A stretch of DNA of 64,000 nucleotides from Dankookia rubra (GTDB lineage Bacteria; Pseudomonadota; Alphaproteobacteria; Acetobacterales; Acetobacteraceae). The stretch covers positions 1 through 64,000 of the forward strand of contig NZ_SMSJ01000011.1 of NCBI RefSeq assembly GCF_004355005.1. Reading direction: 5' to 3'. A model generated the notes under the pieces. That model saw nothing but the letters and a program-made list of their open reading frames with translations, was not told the DNA's origin and searched no databases. Shown here piece after piece: positions 9,539 through 17,216 of this stretch (position 1 is the stretch's first letter; the number at the start of each line of letters is the position of its first letter). The translations under genes were made by a program, and so were the position numbers.

Positions 9539-9749
9539 CTCCAGCATGCGAGCGCAAGTCGCTGCAATCGGCCGGTTTTTCGCCGCACCCACCAAGCCCC
9601 ACGGCAGTTATCCACAGAATTTATTTGTCATAACCATTTGATTTTACTAAGTATTTTGCGCAGGACCTGGGTCCGGGGCGGCATGGGTCCGGACCCGCTG
9701 CAACCATGACGAGACCTGGGGAAAGCCCTTTCAGGGGCATTGTGGACAA
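9493..9749. other. Origin-like cluster: DnaA boxes, AT-rich tract, IHF-consensus site
   Basis: Two perfect DnaA 9-mers occur in opposite orientation: TGTGGATAA at 9493-9501 and TTATCCACA at 9608-9616. A one-mismatch box, TGTGGACAA, is at 9741-9749. Directly after the central box is an AT-rich stretch (9608-9658) unlike its surroundings. Inside it, 9631-9643 read on the minus strand matches the IHF consensus WATCAANNNNTTR exactly. The site lies between convergent plsC and chaC. Boxes next to an AT-rich tract with an IHF site resemble oriC architecture, but no usual alphaproteobacterial origin neighbours (hemE, parAB, gidA) are visible, so a regulatory DnaA-binding site is the alternative. Confidence 0.5.
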
Positions 9750-9776
9750 ACCGTCCGCCTTGCGACACGGACAGGT

Positions 9777-10364
9777 TCAACCAGCCTCCGGCGGGCCTTG
9801 CGGGATGGTGTCCGGGGCCGGCGGCAGCAGCGCGGCGATGCGGTCCAGCCCGGCATCCCGCACCCCCATCGCCCGCAGATGCGTCACCGTGTTCAGCAGG
9901 TAGTCGCGGTTCGCCCCGGCCTGGCCGATGCCGCGTGCAATCGCCCGGGCCGCTTCCTCGGCCGCCGGCCGGCAGTAATGCGCGCTGCCGCGTTCCACCA
10001 CGTAAGTCACCGCGCGAACCGTCCGGCCGCTGTCGAGCAGCCGCACCGGCAGCAGGCGGCGGGCATAGACGACCTCGTCGCCGATGTTCTCCCGCGCATC
10101 GAGGTAGTCGAGCACCGCCGCGGCCTCCCGCCCCGGGACGCTGAAGGCGACGCCCCGGCAGGCGCCGCCGCGGTCGAGCCCGAGCACCAGGCCCGGTGCC
10201 TCCGGCGAACCGCGGTAGATCCGGCTCCAGATGCAGAAACGGCGGTGGAAGCCGCGCAGCAGGGCGGGATGCGCCGCCGCATGGGCGAAACCGGGCCGCC
10301 AGATCAGCGAGCCATAGCCGAAGACATAGAGATGGCCGTCCGGGTCGAGCGATCGGCTGGGCAT
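9777..10364 (-). CDS. ChaC-type gamma-glutamylcyclotransferase
   Basis: A 195-residue cytoplasmic protein. The YVFGYGSLIWRPGF block near residue 14 is the glycine-rich substrate loop of the ChaC family, which releases 5-oxoproline from glutathione (gamma-Glu-Cys-Gly). A DARENIG block near the middle holds the expected acidic catalytic position. Length fits the family. The start at 10364 puts the conserved block at the usual distance from the N terminus. It is divergent from the DUF2125 gene, 76 nt away. Confidence 0.88.
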   Translation of the reverse strand: MPSRSLDPDGHLYVFGYGSLIWRPGFAHAAAHPALLRGFHRRFCIWSRIYRGSPEAPGLVLGLDRGGACRGVAFSVPGREAAAVLDYLDARENIGDEVVYARRLLPVRLLDSGRTVRAVTYVVERGSAHYCRPAAEEAARAIARGIGQAGANRDYLLNTVTHLRAMGVRDAGLDRIAALLPPAPDTIPQGPPEAG

Positions 10365-10440
10365 GCGGGTCGGGCGGTCTCCGGGCCGGGCGGGGGCGTC
10401 TCGCCGCCATTGGCTGGGGGGGCGTATATCGACCGGCGGA

Positions 10441-11625
10441 ATGGCCCTCAACCCACCCTCCCGCCCAACCCGCCCAACCCGCCCGCGGCCCAGGCCGGGC
10501 CGGCTGCTGCTGCGCGGCCTGCTCGGGCTCGGGCTGGCGGCGGCGCTGCTGGCGGCCGGGCATGCGCTGCTCTGGCGCTGGATGGCCGGCCAGCTGGAAG
10601 CCGGGTTCCAGGATTGGGCGGCGCAGCGCCGGGCGCTCGGCTGGCGGTTGGACCATGCGCCGCCGCTGCGCGGCGGCTGGCCGTTGGCGGCGACCCTGAC
10701 CCTGCCGCGGTTCCGGCTGTCCGGCGACGGCACCCCGGCCGTCGGGCCGGTCGCGGGGATGGCCGGGGCGATCGAGTGGCAGGCGGATGCGCTGGTGCTG
10801 CGCCTGGCGCCGCCGCGGCTCGACCGGCTGGTGGTGGAGATGCCGGGTCGGCACCGGCTGCGGCTCGGCGCGATCGAGCTGCCCTTCGCCGCCGACCGGC
10901 TGGCCGCGACCCTGCCGCTGGAAGCCGGGGTGCTGCCGCGAGAGGCCCGGCTGGACGCCGGGCGGCTGCGGCTCGGCACCCCGGCCGGCACTGTCGAGGC
11001 GGGTGACGCCATGCTCGAGGTCGAGACCCGGATGACCGCGATCGAGGGCGAGCCGGCGGTGGCGCTGCGGGTCGCCGCATCCCAGCTGCTGCTGCCGCCG
11101 GGCGAGGCGGGCGGGCTGGCGCCGGCGGTCGGCGTGCTGGGACGCGCGGTGGCGGAGGCGGCGCTGGACCTGGCGCTGACCGGCCCGGTGCCGCCCGGCC
11201 GCGGCCCGGCCGCCAAGGCGGAGGCCTGGCGGGACGGCGGCGGGACGCTGGCGCTGCGCGGGCTGCAATTGCGCTGGGGGCCGCTGGCTGCGAGCGGCAC
11301 GGCGACGCTGACCCTGGACGAAGGCCTGCAGCCGATGGGCGCCGGGACTTTGCGGGTGGCCGGCGCGGGGGAGGTGCTGCAGGCCGCGGCGCAGGCCGGG
11401 TTGCTGACCCGCCAGGCGGCGGCGACCGGGCGGACCGTGCTCCGCCTGCTCAGCCGGACCCCGGCGGCGGGCGGCCCGGCCGAGCTGGAGGTGCCGCTGA
11501 CGCTGGAGGACCGGGTGCTGACGGCGGCGCGGATGCGGCTGGCGCAGTTGCCGGCCTGGTCCTGGCCGGCGCCGCCCGAGCTGCCGGACGCGGCGCAGGA
11601 TCCGTCGCTGCCGGCCCGGGATTAG
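10441..11625 (+). CDS. DUF2125 domain-containing envelope protein
   Basis: A 394-residue protein: Arg/Pro-rich cytosolic N terminus (about 1-22), one hydrophobic signal-anchor (about 25-48), then a long beta-rich region with the features of DUF2125 (PPLRGGWPLAATLTLPRF, WQADALVLRLAPPRLDRL). The family is restricted mostly to alphaproteobacteria; its role is not known, though the layout suggests a periplasm-facing membrane protein. Divergent from chaC. The stop is followed by a region with an FG-GAP remnant. Confidence 0.82.
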   Translation: MALNPPSRPTRPTRPRPRPGRLLLRGLLGLGLAAALLAAGHALLWRWMAGQLEAGFQDWAAQRRALGWRLDHAPPLRGGWPLAATLTLPRFRLSGDGTPAVGPVAGMAGAIEWQADALVLRLAPPRLDRLVVEMPGRHRLRLGAIELPFAADRLAATLPLEAGVLPREARLDAGRLRLGTPAGTVEAGDAMLEVETRMTAIEGEPAVALRVAASQLLLPPGEAGGLAPAVGVLGRAVAEAALDLALTGPVPPGRGPAAKAEAWRDGGGTLALRGLQLRWGPLAASGTATLTLDEGLQPMGAGTLRVAGAGEVLQAAAQAGLLTRQAAATGRTVLRLLSRTPAAGGPAELEVPLTLEDRVLTAARMRLAQLPAWSWPAPPELPDAAQDPSLPARD

Positions 11626-11736
11626 CAAGCGCGCCGGAGCAGGACGTGGAGGAGCAGGGCGTGACCCTGCTGTGCGGGCTACAGACCGGCGCGGTGCGCC
11701 GAACCGGCTCGTCGTCCTGTGGCGGTGCCGCGGGCG

Positions 11737-12020
11737 TCATGCCGCGTGCCAGCCGTCCGGCACGCAGGCGAGGGTGCAGGGATGGGCGACCAACAGCCCG
11801 TGCATCGTCCAGACCTGCAGCTCGGTGGCTCCTCTCGCGGCGGTCAGCGCGTGCCGCCAAAGGATGTCCGACCGCCAATCGCCGCCGAAGTCGCCGGTGC
11901 CGAGGACCTTCCAGCCGAAGCCGGCCGGCGGCGTGAGCACCGTGTCGCCGCGCAGGAAGATGCCGCCGTCCATGGTCCGGACCGGGACCTCGCCGCTGGC
12001 CTGGTTCTGCCGGTCTTGCA
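11737..12020 (-). pseudogene. Remnant of the C-terminal end of an FG-GAP repeat protein
   Basis: The minus strand encodes one FG-GAP-like repeat (GDFGGDWRSDILWR) followed by LQVWTMHGL and DGWHAA, then a stop at 11737. This closely parallels the end of the large RTX/FG-GAP protein (GDYDGDGRSDILWR, VWTMHGLDV, NGWHMV). There is no start codon or RBS context for a full gene and sequence upstream is not repeat-like, so I read it as a decayed tail. It fills most of the 526-base gap 11626-12151; the rest of that gap shows nothing recognisable beyond the RBS of the next gene. Confidence 0.65.
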
Positions 12021-12151
12021 ACCCGTTTCTTGCAACCCGTTCCGATTTGATGCCGGGCGCCGGCCCATGCGGCGCCGCACGCGGCGCCCCTGGGCATCGC
12101 CCGGCGGCCATGGCCTGATGCCGGCGCGGCAGGAGCCGCCCAAGGAGCGGC

Positions 12152-13426
12152 ATGGTGCAGGGAAACGGCGAGCAGCGCGGCCCGGAAGCGCGCGCCCCGG
12201 ATGGCCCGGCGGTCGAGGGACGCGCCGCCTGGGCGACGGCCATCGCCGCCACCGCCATCCTCGCGGTGTCCTTCGGCGCGCCGCAACTGCTCGTCGTCGC
12301 GCTGGTGCCGATCGCCGAGGACCTGGGCGCGGTGCGGGCGGTGCCCTCCCTCGCCGCCTCGGCGGCCTATTTCGGCGCCGGGCTGGGCGGCATCGGCATG
12401 GGCTGGATCGCCGGCCGCACCTCGGCCCGGCTGACCGGCCTGCTCGGCGGGGCGATGATCGCGGCCGGCTGCGCGCTCGCCTCGGGCGGCGCCGCCTGGC
12501 AGCTCGTGCTCGGCTACGGGCTGCTGATCGGGCTGCTCGGCAACGGGGCGCTCTACGCGCCGCTGATGACGCATGTCTCGCACTGGTTCGACCGAAGGCG
12601 CGGCACCGCGATCGCCCTCGTCTCCTCCGGCCAGTATGTCGCCGGCGCGCTCTGGCCCAGCCTGTTCGAGCGCGCGGTGGCCGGCATCGGCTGGCAGCGG
12701 ACCATGCTGGGCTACGGGCTGCTGGCGGCCGTGGTGATCATGCCGATCGCCGCCTGGCTGCCGCCGCCGCCCGCCCTGCCGGCCCCGGGCAGCGCCGCGG
12801 CGGGGCCGCCGGCGGGCGGGCGGGTGCTCGGCCTGCCGGCCAATGCCGCGCTGCTGCTGCTGGCGGTCGCCTCCTTCCTCTGCTGCATCCCGATGGCGAT
12901 GCCGGCGGCGCACCTGGTCGCCTTCTGCGGCGACCTCGGCATCGCCGCGCGGCAGGGCGCGCTGATGCTCTCCCTGCTGCTGGCCATGGCCTTCCTGGCG
13001 CGGCAGGCCTGGGGCTGGGTGGCGGACCGGATCGGCGGGCTCAACACCGTGCTGGCCGGCAATGTCCTGCAGGCCCTCGGCATGGTCGCCTTCCTGGCGA
13101 CGCAGGACGAGGCCGGGCTGTTCCTGGTGGCAGGGCTTTTCGGCCTCGGCTTCAGCGGGATCGTGCCGGCCTATGTGCTGGCGGTGCGGGAGCTCTTTCC
13201 CGCCGCCGAGGCGGCCTGGCGCGTGCCCTGCCTGCTCTTCCTCAGCCTCTCGGGCATGGCGGCCGGGGCCTGGCTGGCCGGCGTGCTGTACGACGGCTTC
13301 GGCAGCTATGCGGTGGCCTGGCGGGTCGGGATCGCCGCCAACCTGGCGGCGCTGGCGATCCTGGCCGGGCTGGCCGCGCGCCAGGGCGGCCGGCGGCGGG
13401 CGGTGCGGCCGGGCATCGCGGCCTGA
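12152..13426 (+). CDS. MFS transporter (monocarboxylate/oxalate-formate-like)
   Basis: A 424-residue inner-membrane protein with about 12 hydrophobic segments. Features include the loop GMGWIAGRTSARL after TM2 and the ALYAPLMTHVSHWFDRRRGTAIALVSSGQYVAGALWP block, characteristic of the MCT/OFA-like MFS branch; substrate is not predictable. AAGGAG at 12142-12147 lies 4 nt before the ATG. The N-terminal 25 residues are hydrophilic. It precedes a second MFS gene in the same direction, 63 nt away. Confidence 0.88.
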   Translation: MVQGNGEQRGPEARAPDGPAVEGRAAWATAIAATAILAVSFGAPQLLVVALVPIAEDLGAVRAVPSLAASAAYFGAGLGGIGMGWIAGRTSARLTGLLGGAMIAAGCALASGGAAWQLVLGYGLLIGLLGNGALYAPLMTHVSHWFDRRRGTAIALVSSGQYVAGALWPSLFERAVAGIGWQRTMLGYGLLAAVVIMPIAAWLPPPPALPAPGSAAAGPPAGGRVLGLPANAALLLLAVASFLCCIPMAMPAAHLVAFCGDLGIAARQGALMLSLLLAMAFLARQAWGWVADRIGGLNTVLAGNVLQALGMVAFLATQDEAGLFLVAGLFGLGFSGIVPAYVLAVRELFPAAEAAWRVPCLLFLSLSGMAAGAWLAGVLYDGFGSYAVAWRVGIAANLAALAILAGLAARQGGRRRAVRPGIAA

Positions 13427-13489
13427 GGCGCAGCGCTGCCGGGGCCGGCGTGATTGGCCGCGGCGCCGCATCCGGCCTAGGACCCGCCG

Positions 13490-14727
13490 GTGAGCCCACG
13501 CGACCTCCCGGACAGTCTCCTCGCCCCGCCCGATGCCGCCGCCGCGCCGGCGGCCAGGCCGAAACCCTCCATAGTCCTGCTGGTGGCGATGACGGGGCTC
13601 GGCCCCTTCACCATGCAGATCCTGATCCCGAGCCTGCCGATGCTCGCGGTCGCGCTCGCCGTGCCCTATGCGACCATCCAGCTCACCCTGACGCTCTACC
13701 TGGTGGGCGTGGCGCTGGCGCAGCTGGTCTATGGACCGCTGTCCGACCGCTACGGGCGGAAGCCGCTGCTGCTGGCCGGGCTCTGCATCTACCTCGTCGG
13801 CAGCGTCGGCGCGGCGCTGGCACCCTCCGCCACCTGGTTGATCGTGGCGCGGGTGCTGCAGGCGGTCGGCAGCTGCGCAGGCCTGGTGCTCGGCCGCGCC
13901 ATGATCCGCGACAGCTACCCGCGCGAGCGGGCGGCGGCGGTGCTCGGCTATGTCAGCACCGCCATGGCGGTGGCACCGATGCTTTCGCCGATCATCGGCA
14001 GCCTGCTGCACGAGCATTTCGGCTGGCGCGCCACGATGCTGTCCTGCCTGGTCTTCGGCCTGCCGCTGCTGGTCGCGGTACGCGCGAAGCTGCCGGAGAC
14101 GCTGGTCCAGCCAGCGCCGCTGCCGGGGCTCGGCGGGCTGCTCGGCGCCTATCGGACGCTGCTGCGCATTCCGGTCTTCCGCGCCTATTGCGGCATCACC
14201 GCCTGCGCCACCTCGATGTTCTTCTCCTTCGCCGCGGGCGGGCCTGTGGTGGTGGTGCAGGGGCTCGGCCATGCGCCGACCAGCTATGCCATCGCCATGA
14301 TGCTGGTCTCGGTCGGCTGGTCGAGCGGCACCTTCACCGCGGCGCGGCTGGTCGGCCGGCTCGGCACCGGGCGGATGCTGCGGATCGGCAGCGGCGTCAC
14401 GGTCGCCGCCGGCGCGCTGGCCCTGGCCCTGCCGCTGCTGGCGCCGCCCAGCCTGCTCGGCTTCTTCATCCCCATGGCGCTGGTGGCCATCGGCAACGGC
14501 ATGACCCAGCCGAGCGCGGTGGGGCGGCGGCGATCAGCGTGCGGCCGATGCTGGCGGGCACGGCCTCCGGGCTGATCGGCGCGCTGCAGATGGGGGCGGG
14601 GGCGTTGGCAACGGTGCTGGCCGGGGTGACGGAGGGCGGCGCGGGCATCGCCACCGGGGCCTGGATGCTGGCCGGGGCGATCGGGGCGCAGGTGGCGCTG
14701 CGGGCGGTCAGGCGGGCCGGGGGGTGA
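13490..14727 (+). CDS. Bcr/CflA-type multidrug efflux MFS transporter, apparent 1-nt frameshift near 14521
   Basis: About 412 residues if the frame is restored. The core is a typical Bcr/CflA exporter: QLTLTLYLVGVALAQLVYGPLSDRYGRKPLLL (motif A loop), RVLQAVGSCAGLVLGRAMIRD, and later TM pairs. At 14521-14524 the run of four G follows MTQPSAV. Continuing in frame gives an Arg-rich tail and stops at 14575, while the next frame (AAAISVRPMLAGTASGLIGA) encodes the expected last two membrane helices to a stop at 14727. A lost G in the homopolymer explains this. GTG start at 13490 has AGGA at 13479-13482. If real, the last TM pair is lost and the transporter is probably inactive. Confidence 0.8.
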
Positions 14728-15065
14728 GATCCGGCTTCGATCGGTGGCAACAATCCCCCGGCGTCCTCCCGGCAGGCGCCGGGGACGACCACGTTGCCGG
14801 CAACGGCGGGGCGGACCTGCTCTATGGCGGAACCGGCACCGACCGGCTGCACCGCGCCGGCGGCAGCGACGCGATCCCCGACTGGCAGGACGGCAGCGAC
14901 CTGATCGATGCGCGCGCCCCGACGCCGCTCGGCCTGCACGGCATCGGCGGCCCTGTTATCACCGCTAGCGGCACCAATGCCGTCGTCGCCCATGCCGGCG
15001 GCACCCTGACCGTCGTCGGCGCGGCGGGAAAGATCGACGCGGCCGACATCCCGCCTTTTGCCTGA
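14724..15065 (+). CDS. Short RTX-repeat fragment (orphan C-terminal piece)
   Basis: A 113-residue frame beginning with a GTG that overlaps the MFS stop. It contains one RTX block (GNGGADLLYGGTGTD) and then DWQDGSDLIDA and GTLTVVGAAG, the usual C-terminal end of haemolysin-type Ca-binding proteins. The first 20 residues have no family resemblance and there is no clear RBS, so it may be a decayed tail of a larger exported protein rather than a working gene. It is the third of five RTX/FG-GAP loci in the window. Confidence 0.5.
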   Translation: MRSGFDRWQQSPGVLPAGAGDDHVAGNGGADLLYGGTGTDRLHRAGGSDAIPDWQDGSDLIDARAPTPLGLHGIGGPVITASGTNAVVAHAGGTLTVVGAAGKIDAADIPPFA

Positions 15066-15075
15066 TCGCCCGCCG

Positions 15076-15651
15076 TCAGGCGTGTCCGGCGGCGCCCGAG
15101 AGCAGGGCGGGGTCAACCTTCAGCTTGGCCATGGCCTGCAGCCACTTGCGCTCGCCATCCTCGCCGAACAGCAGCGCCTCGTCCGGGGTGACGGAGAGCC
15201 AGGAATTGGCCTGGATCTCGTCCTCCAGCTGGCCGGGGCCCCAGCCGGCATAGCCGAGCGCCAGGATGCCCTCGCGCGGGCCGCCGCCACCGGCGATGGC
15301 CGAGAGGATGTCGACGCTGGCGGTCAGCGCGAGGTCGTCCGCGACCTGCAGCGACTGGTCGTTCGACCAGTCCCGGGTATGCAGCACGAAGCCGCGGCCG
15401 CCTTCCACCGGGCCGCCCTGGAACAGCCGGATGCGCCGCTGCGGCGGCACCGGCTGCAGGCCGAGCTGCTTCAGCAGTTCGTCGAAGGAAAGCCCTTCCA
15501 GCGGCTTGTTCAGCACGATGCCCATCGCCCCGTCCGGCGAATGGGCGCAGAGGCAGATGACCGTGCGGGAGAAGCGCGGGTCCTGCAGGCTGGGCATCGC
15601 GATCAATACCTGCCCGCCGAGATAGCCTTCCTGGCGGGAGGAGCGCGTCAT
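15076..15651 (-). CDS. YqgE/AlgH family protein (UPF0301)
   Basis: A 191-residue cytosolic protein with the YqgE hallmarks: GYLGGQVLIAMPSLQDPRFSRTVI near the start, HSPDGAMGIVLNKPL, and FQGGPVEGGRGFVLH, then LGYAGWGPGQLEDE and a Trp/Leu-rich end. The molecular function of the family is not settled. ATG at 15651 is preferred because conserved sequence begins just after and a GGAA lies 3-4 nt upstream; an in-frame ATG at 15678 is an alternative. It is convergent with the short RTX fragment and divergent from the peroxiredoxin gene. Confidence 0.9.
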   Translation of the reverse strand: MTRSSRQEGYLGGQVLIAMPSLQDPRFSRTVICLCAHSPDGAMGIVLNKPLEGLSFDELLKQLGLQPVPPQRRIRLFQGGPVEGGRGFVLHTRDWSNDQSLQVADDLALTASVDILSAIAGGGGPREGILALGYAGWGPGQLEDEIQANSWLSVTPDEALLFGEDGERKWLQAMAKLKVDPALLSGAAGHA

Positions 15652-15852
15652 CGTTCCGGGTCGCACGCGTCTTGCCATGCATCCAAGATGGCTGCGGCGC
15701 GGCCGGCGCGCAAGCATCGCGGGCCCCCTGCGCCGCAACCTGTCACCGGCGGAAAAGTGCCGGGAAACGGAACCGCGAGCGGCCCGCGGTGACAGGACCA
15801 GCGGAAGCCACTACACCCTTCGGGACCGCAAAGCGGAGGAAGGGACCAACCC

Positions 15853-16335
15853 ATGACGATCCAGGTCGGAGACAGCATCCCGTCGGCCAGGCTGATGCAG
15901 GGCACGGCCGAAGGCCCGAAGGAGATCAGCACCGAGGAGCTGTTCGGCGGCAAGACCGTCGTGCTGTTCGGCGTGCCCGGCGCCTTCACCCCCACCTGCT
16001 CGGCCAAGCACCTGCCGGGCTACGTGGAGAACTACGCCGCGCTGAAGGCCAAGGGCGTCGACACCGTCGCCTGCATCGCGGTGAACGACGCCTTCGTCAT
16101 GGGCGCCTGGGGCAAGGACCAGGGCGTCGGCGACAAGGTGATGATGCTGGCCGATGGCAGCGCCGATTTCACGAAGAAGCTCGGGCTCGAGCTCGACCTG
16201 GTCGCCCGCGGCCTCGGCGTGCGCAGCCAGCGCTTCGTGCTGGTGGCGAAGAACGGCAAGGTCACGCACATCGCCGTCGAGGCGCCGGGCGCCTTCGAAG
16301 TGAGCAAGGCCGAGGCCGCGCTCGCGGCGCTCTAG
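15853..16335 (+). CDS. Prx5-type atypical 2-Cys peroxiredoxin
   Basis: A 160-residue cytoplasmic thiol peroxidase that reduces H2O2 or alkyl hydroperoxides. The peroxidatic cysteine is C49 in the PGAFTPTCS motif typical of the Prx5/AhpE-like group; a second Cys is at 74. The downstream NDAFVMGAWGKDQ block is also diagnostic for Prx5. A GGAGGAAGG element about 10 nt upstream of the ATG is a strong ribosome binding site. Divergent from yqgE, with about 200 nt between them. Confidence 0.93.
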   Translation: MTIQVGDSIPSARLMQGTAEGPKEISTEELFGGKTVVLFGVPGAFTPTCSAKHLPGYVENYAALKAKGVDTVACIAVNDAFVMGAWGKDQGVGDKVMMLADGSADFTKKLGLELDLVARGLGVRSQRFVLVAKNGKVTHIAVEAPGAFEVSKAEAALAAL

Positions 16336-16453
16336 GCTGCGACCGGAAAAAGCCTGCCGGCTCGCGGCGGGGCGACTATAACTGGGCCGGGTTGCGGGAA
16401 CTCCGTAGCCCGGTCCCTGCTTTGTTCGCCGATCCGTACGGAGAGACCAGGCG

Positions 16454-16720
16454 TTGAATCCTTTCACCACCGCGACCCTTGCCTGGCAGACCGCCTTCGT
16501 CTTCACCCTTCGCAGCATGCAGTTGTGGACCGAACCGGCCGAGGCCCAGGCGCGGCTGACCGGCTATGCACTCGAGAAGCAGAAGGCCTTCACCGCCGGC
16601 GCCATGGCCGCCAGCCAGGCGATGCTGGCCGGGCAGATGGGCCATGCGGTGTTCGAGGCGGCGATGGCGCCGGCGCATCGCCGGGTGCAGGCCAATGCGC
16701 GGAAGCTGATGCGGGGCTGA
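16454..16720 (+). CDS. Small conserved-looking helical protein, unknown function
   Basis: An 88-residue protein that starts with TTG (GGAG at 16440-16443). It is Ala-rich, helical and without Cys, signal peptide or clear TM segment; the pattern (AMAASQAMLAGQMGHAVFEAAMAPAHRRVQ) resembles small phasin-like granule-associated proteins, but this is a guess from composition. Codon use is normal for the genome. No recognised domain. Confidence 0.55.
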   Translation: MNPFTTATLAWQTAFVFTLRSMQLWTEPAEAQARLTGYALEKQKAFTAGAMAASQAMLAGQMGHAVFEAAMAPAHRRVQANARKLMRG

Positions 16721-16782
16721 CACCGCGGCCTGGCCGCCGCTGCCCCGGCCGAAGGGTGGGGGCGGCCTGAGGCAGCGCAGCG

Positions 16783-17173
16783 CAACGGGCTTTCACCGGT
16801 GCGGGCGGCGACGGCCTGCAGGACGCAAGCGCCCTTGCGGCCGGCGACGACGCGGCGTTCCGGGCCGATGCCGGCCGCCACACCCTGCTCGGCAGCGCCG
16901 GCGACGACCGGTTCGATGGCGGCAGCGGCGCCGCCCACGTCGTCTGGGGCAGGTCGAGCGGCACCCAGGTCGACCTTGACGCCGTCGCGGCCGTCACCTG
17001 CGGATGGAAGATCTGCGGCGAGGCTGCCTACGACTGCGCCCCAGTCTCGGTTGCGGCGTCCGGCGACATGAACGGCGACGGCAAGCAGGCCATCCTGATC
17101 GGCCTTCTTCGCCAACGACGCCGGCGCCGCCTGTGTCGTCTATTCGCCCGCCGACCGGATCGGCCGGCACTGA
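16783..17173 (+). pseudogene. Degraded RTX/integrin-type FG-GAP remnant with frameshift near 17100
   Basis: The plus strand encodes RTX-like SAGDDRFDGGSG, then integrin-type FG-GAP pieces (GAAHVVWGR, GDMNGDGKQAILIG). Near 17100 the frame breaks; the adjacent frame continues the expected repeat (DAGAACVVYSPADRIG) to a TGA at 17171-17173. There is no start codon in a plausible context. I therefore call it a pseudogene. It accounts for most of the 496-base gap 16721-17216. Confidence 0.55.
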
Positions 17174-17216
17174 GGCAAGGGCGGGGGGCCGCGCCTCCCC
17201 GCCATGGCGGCCGGCC

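Noticed and set aside
11719-14727. Open frame of about 1000 residues spanning both MFS genes
   Set aside because: Only its last about 70 residues resemble a protein (the shifted end of the Bcr/CflA exporter); the rest is Arg/Pro-rich shadow of the two transporters.
16454-16720. Firm phasin assignment for the 88-residue protein
   Set aside because: Only general helical and Ala-rich composition supports it; no phasin motif or polyhydroxyalkanoate genes are nearby.
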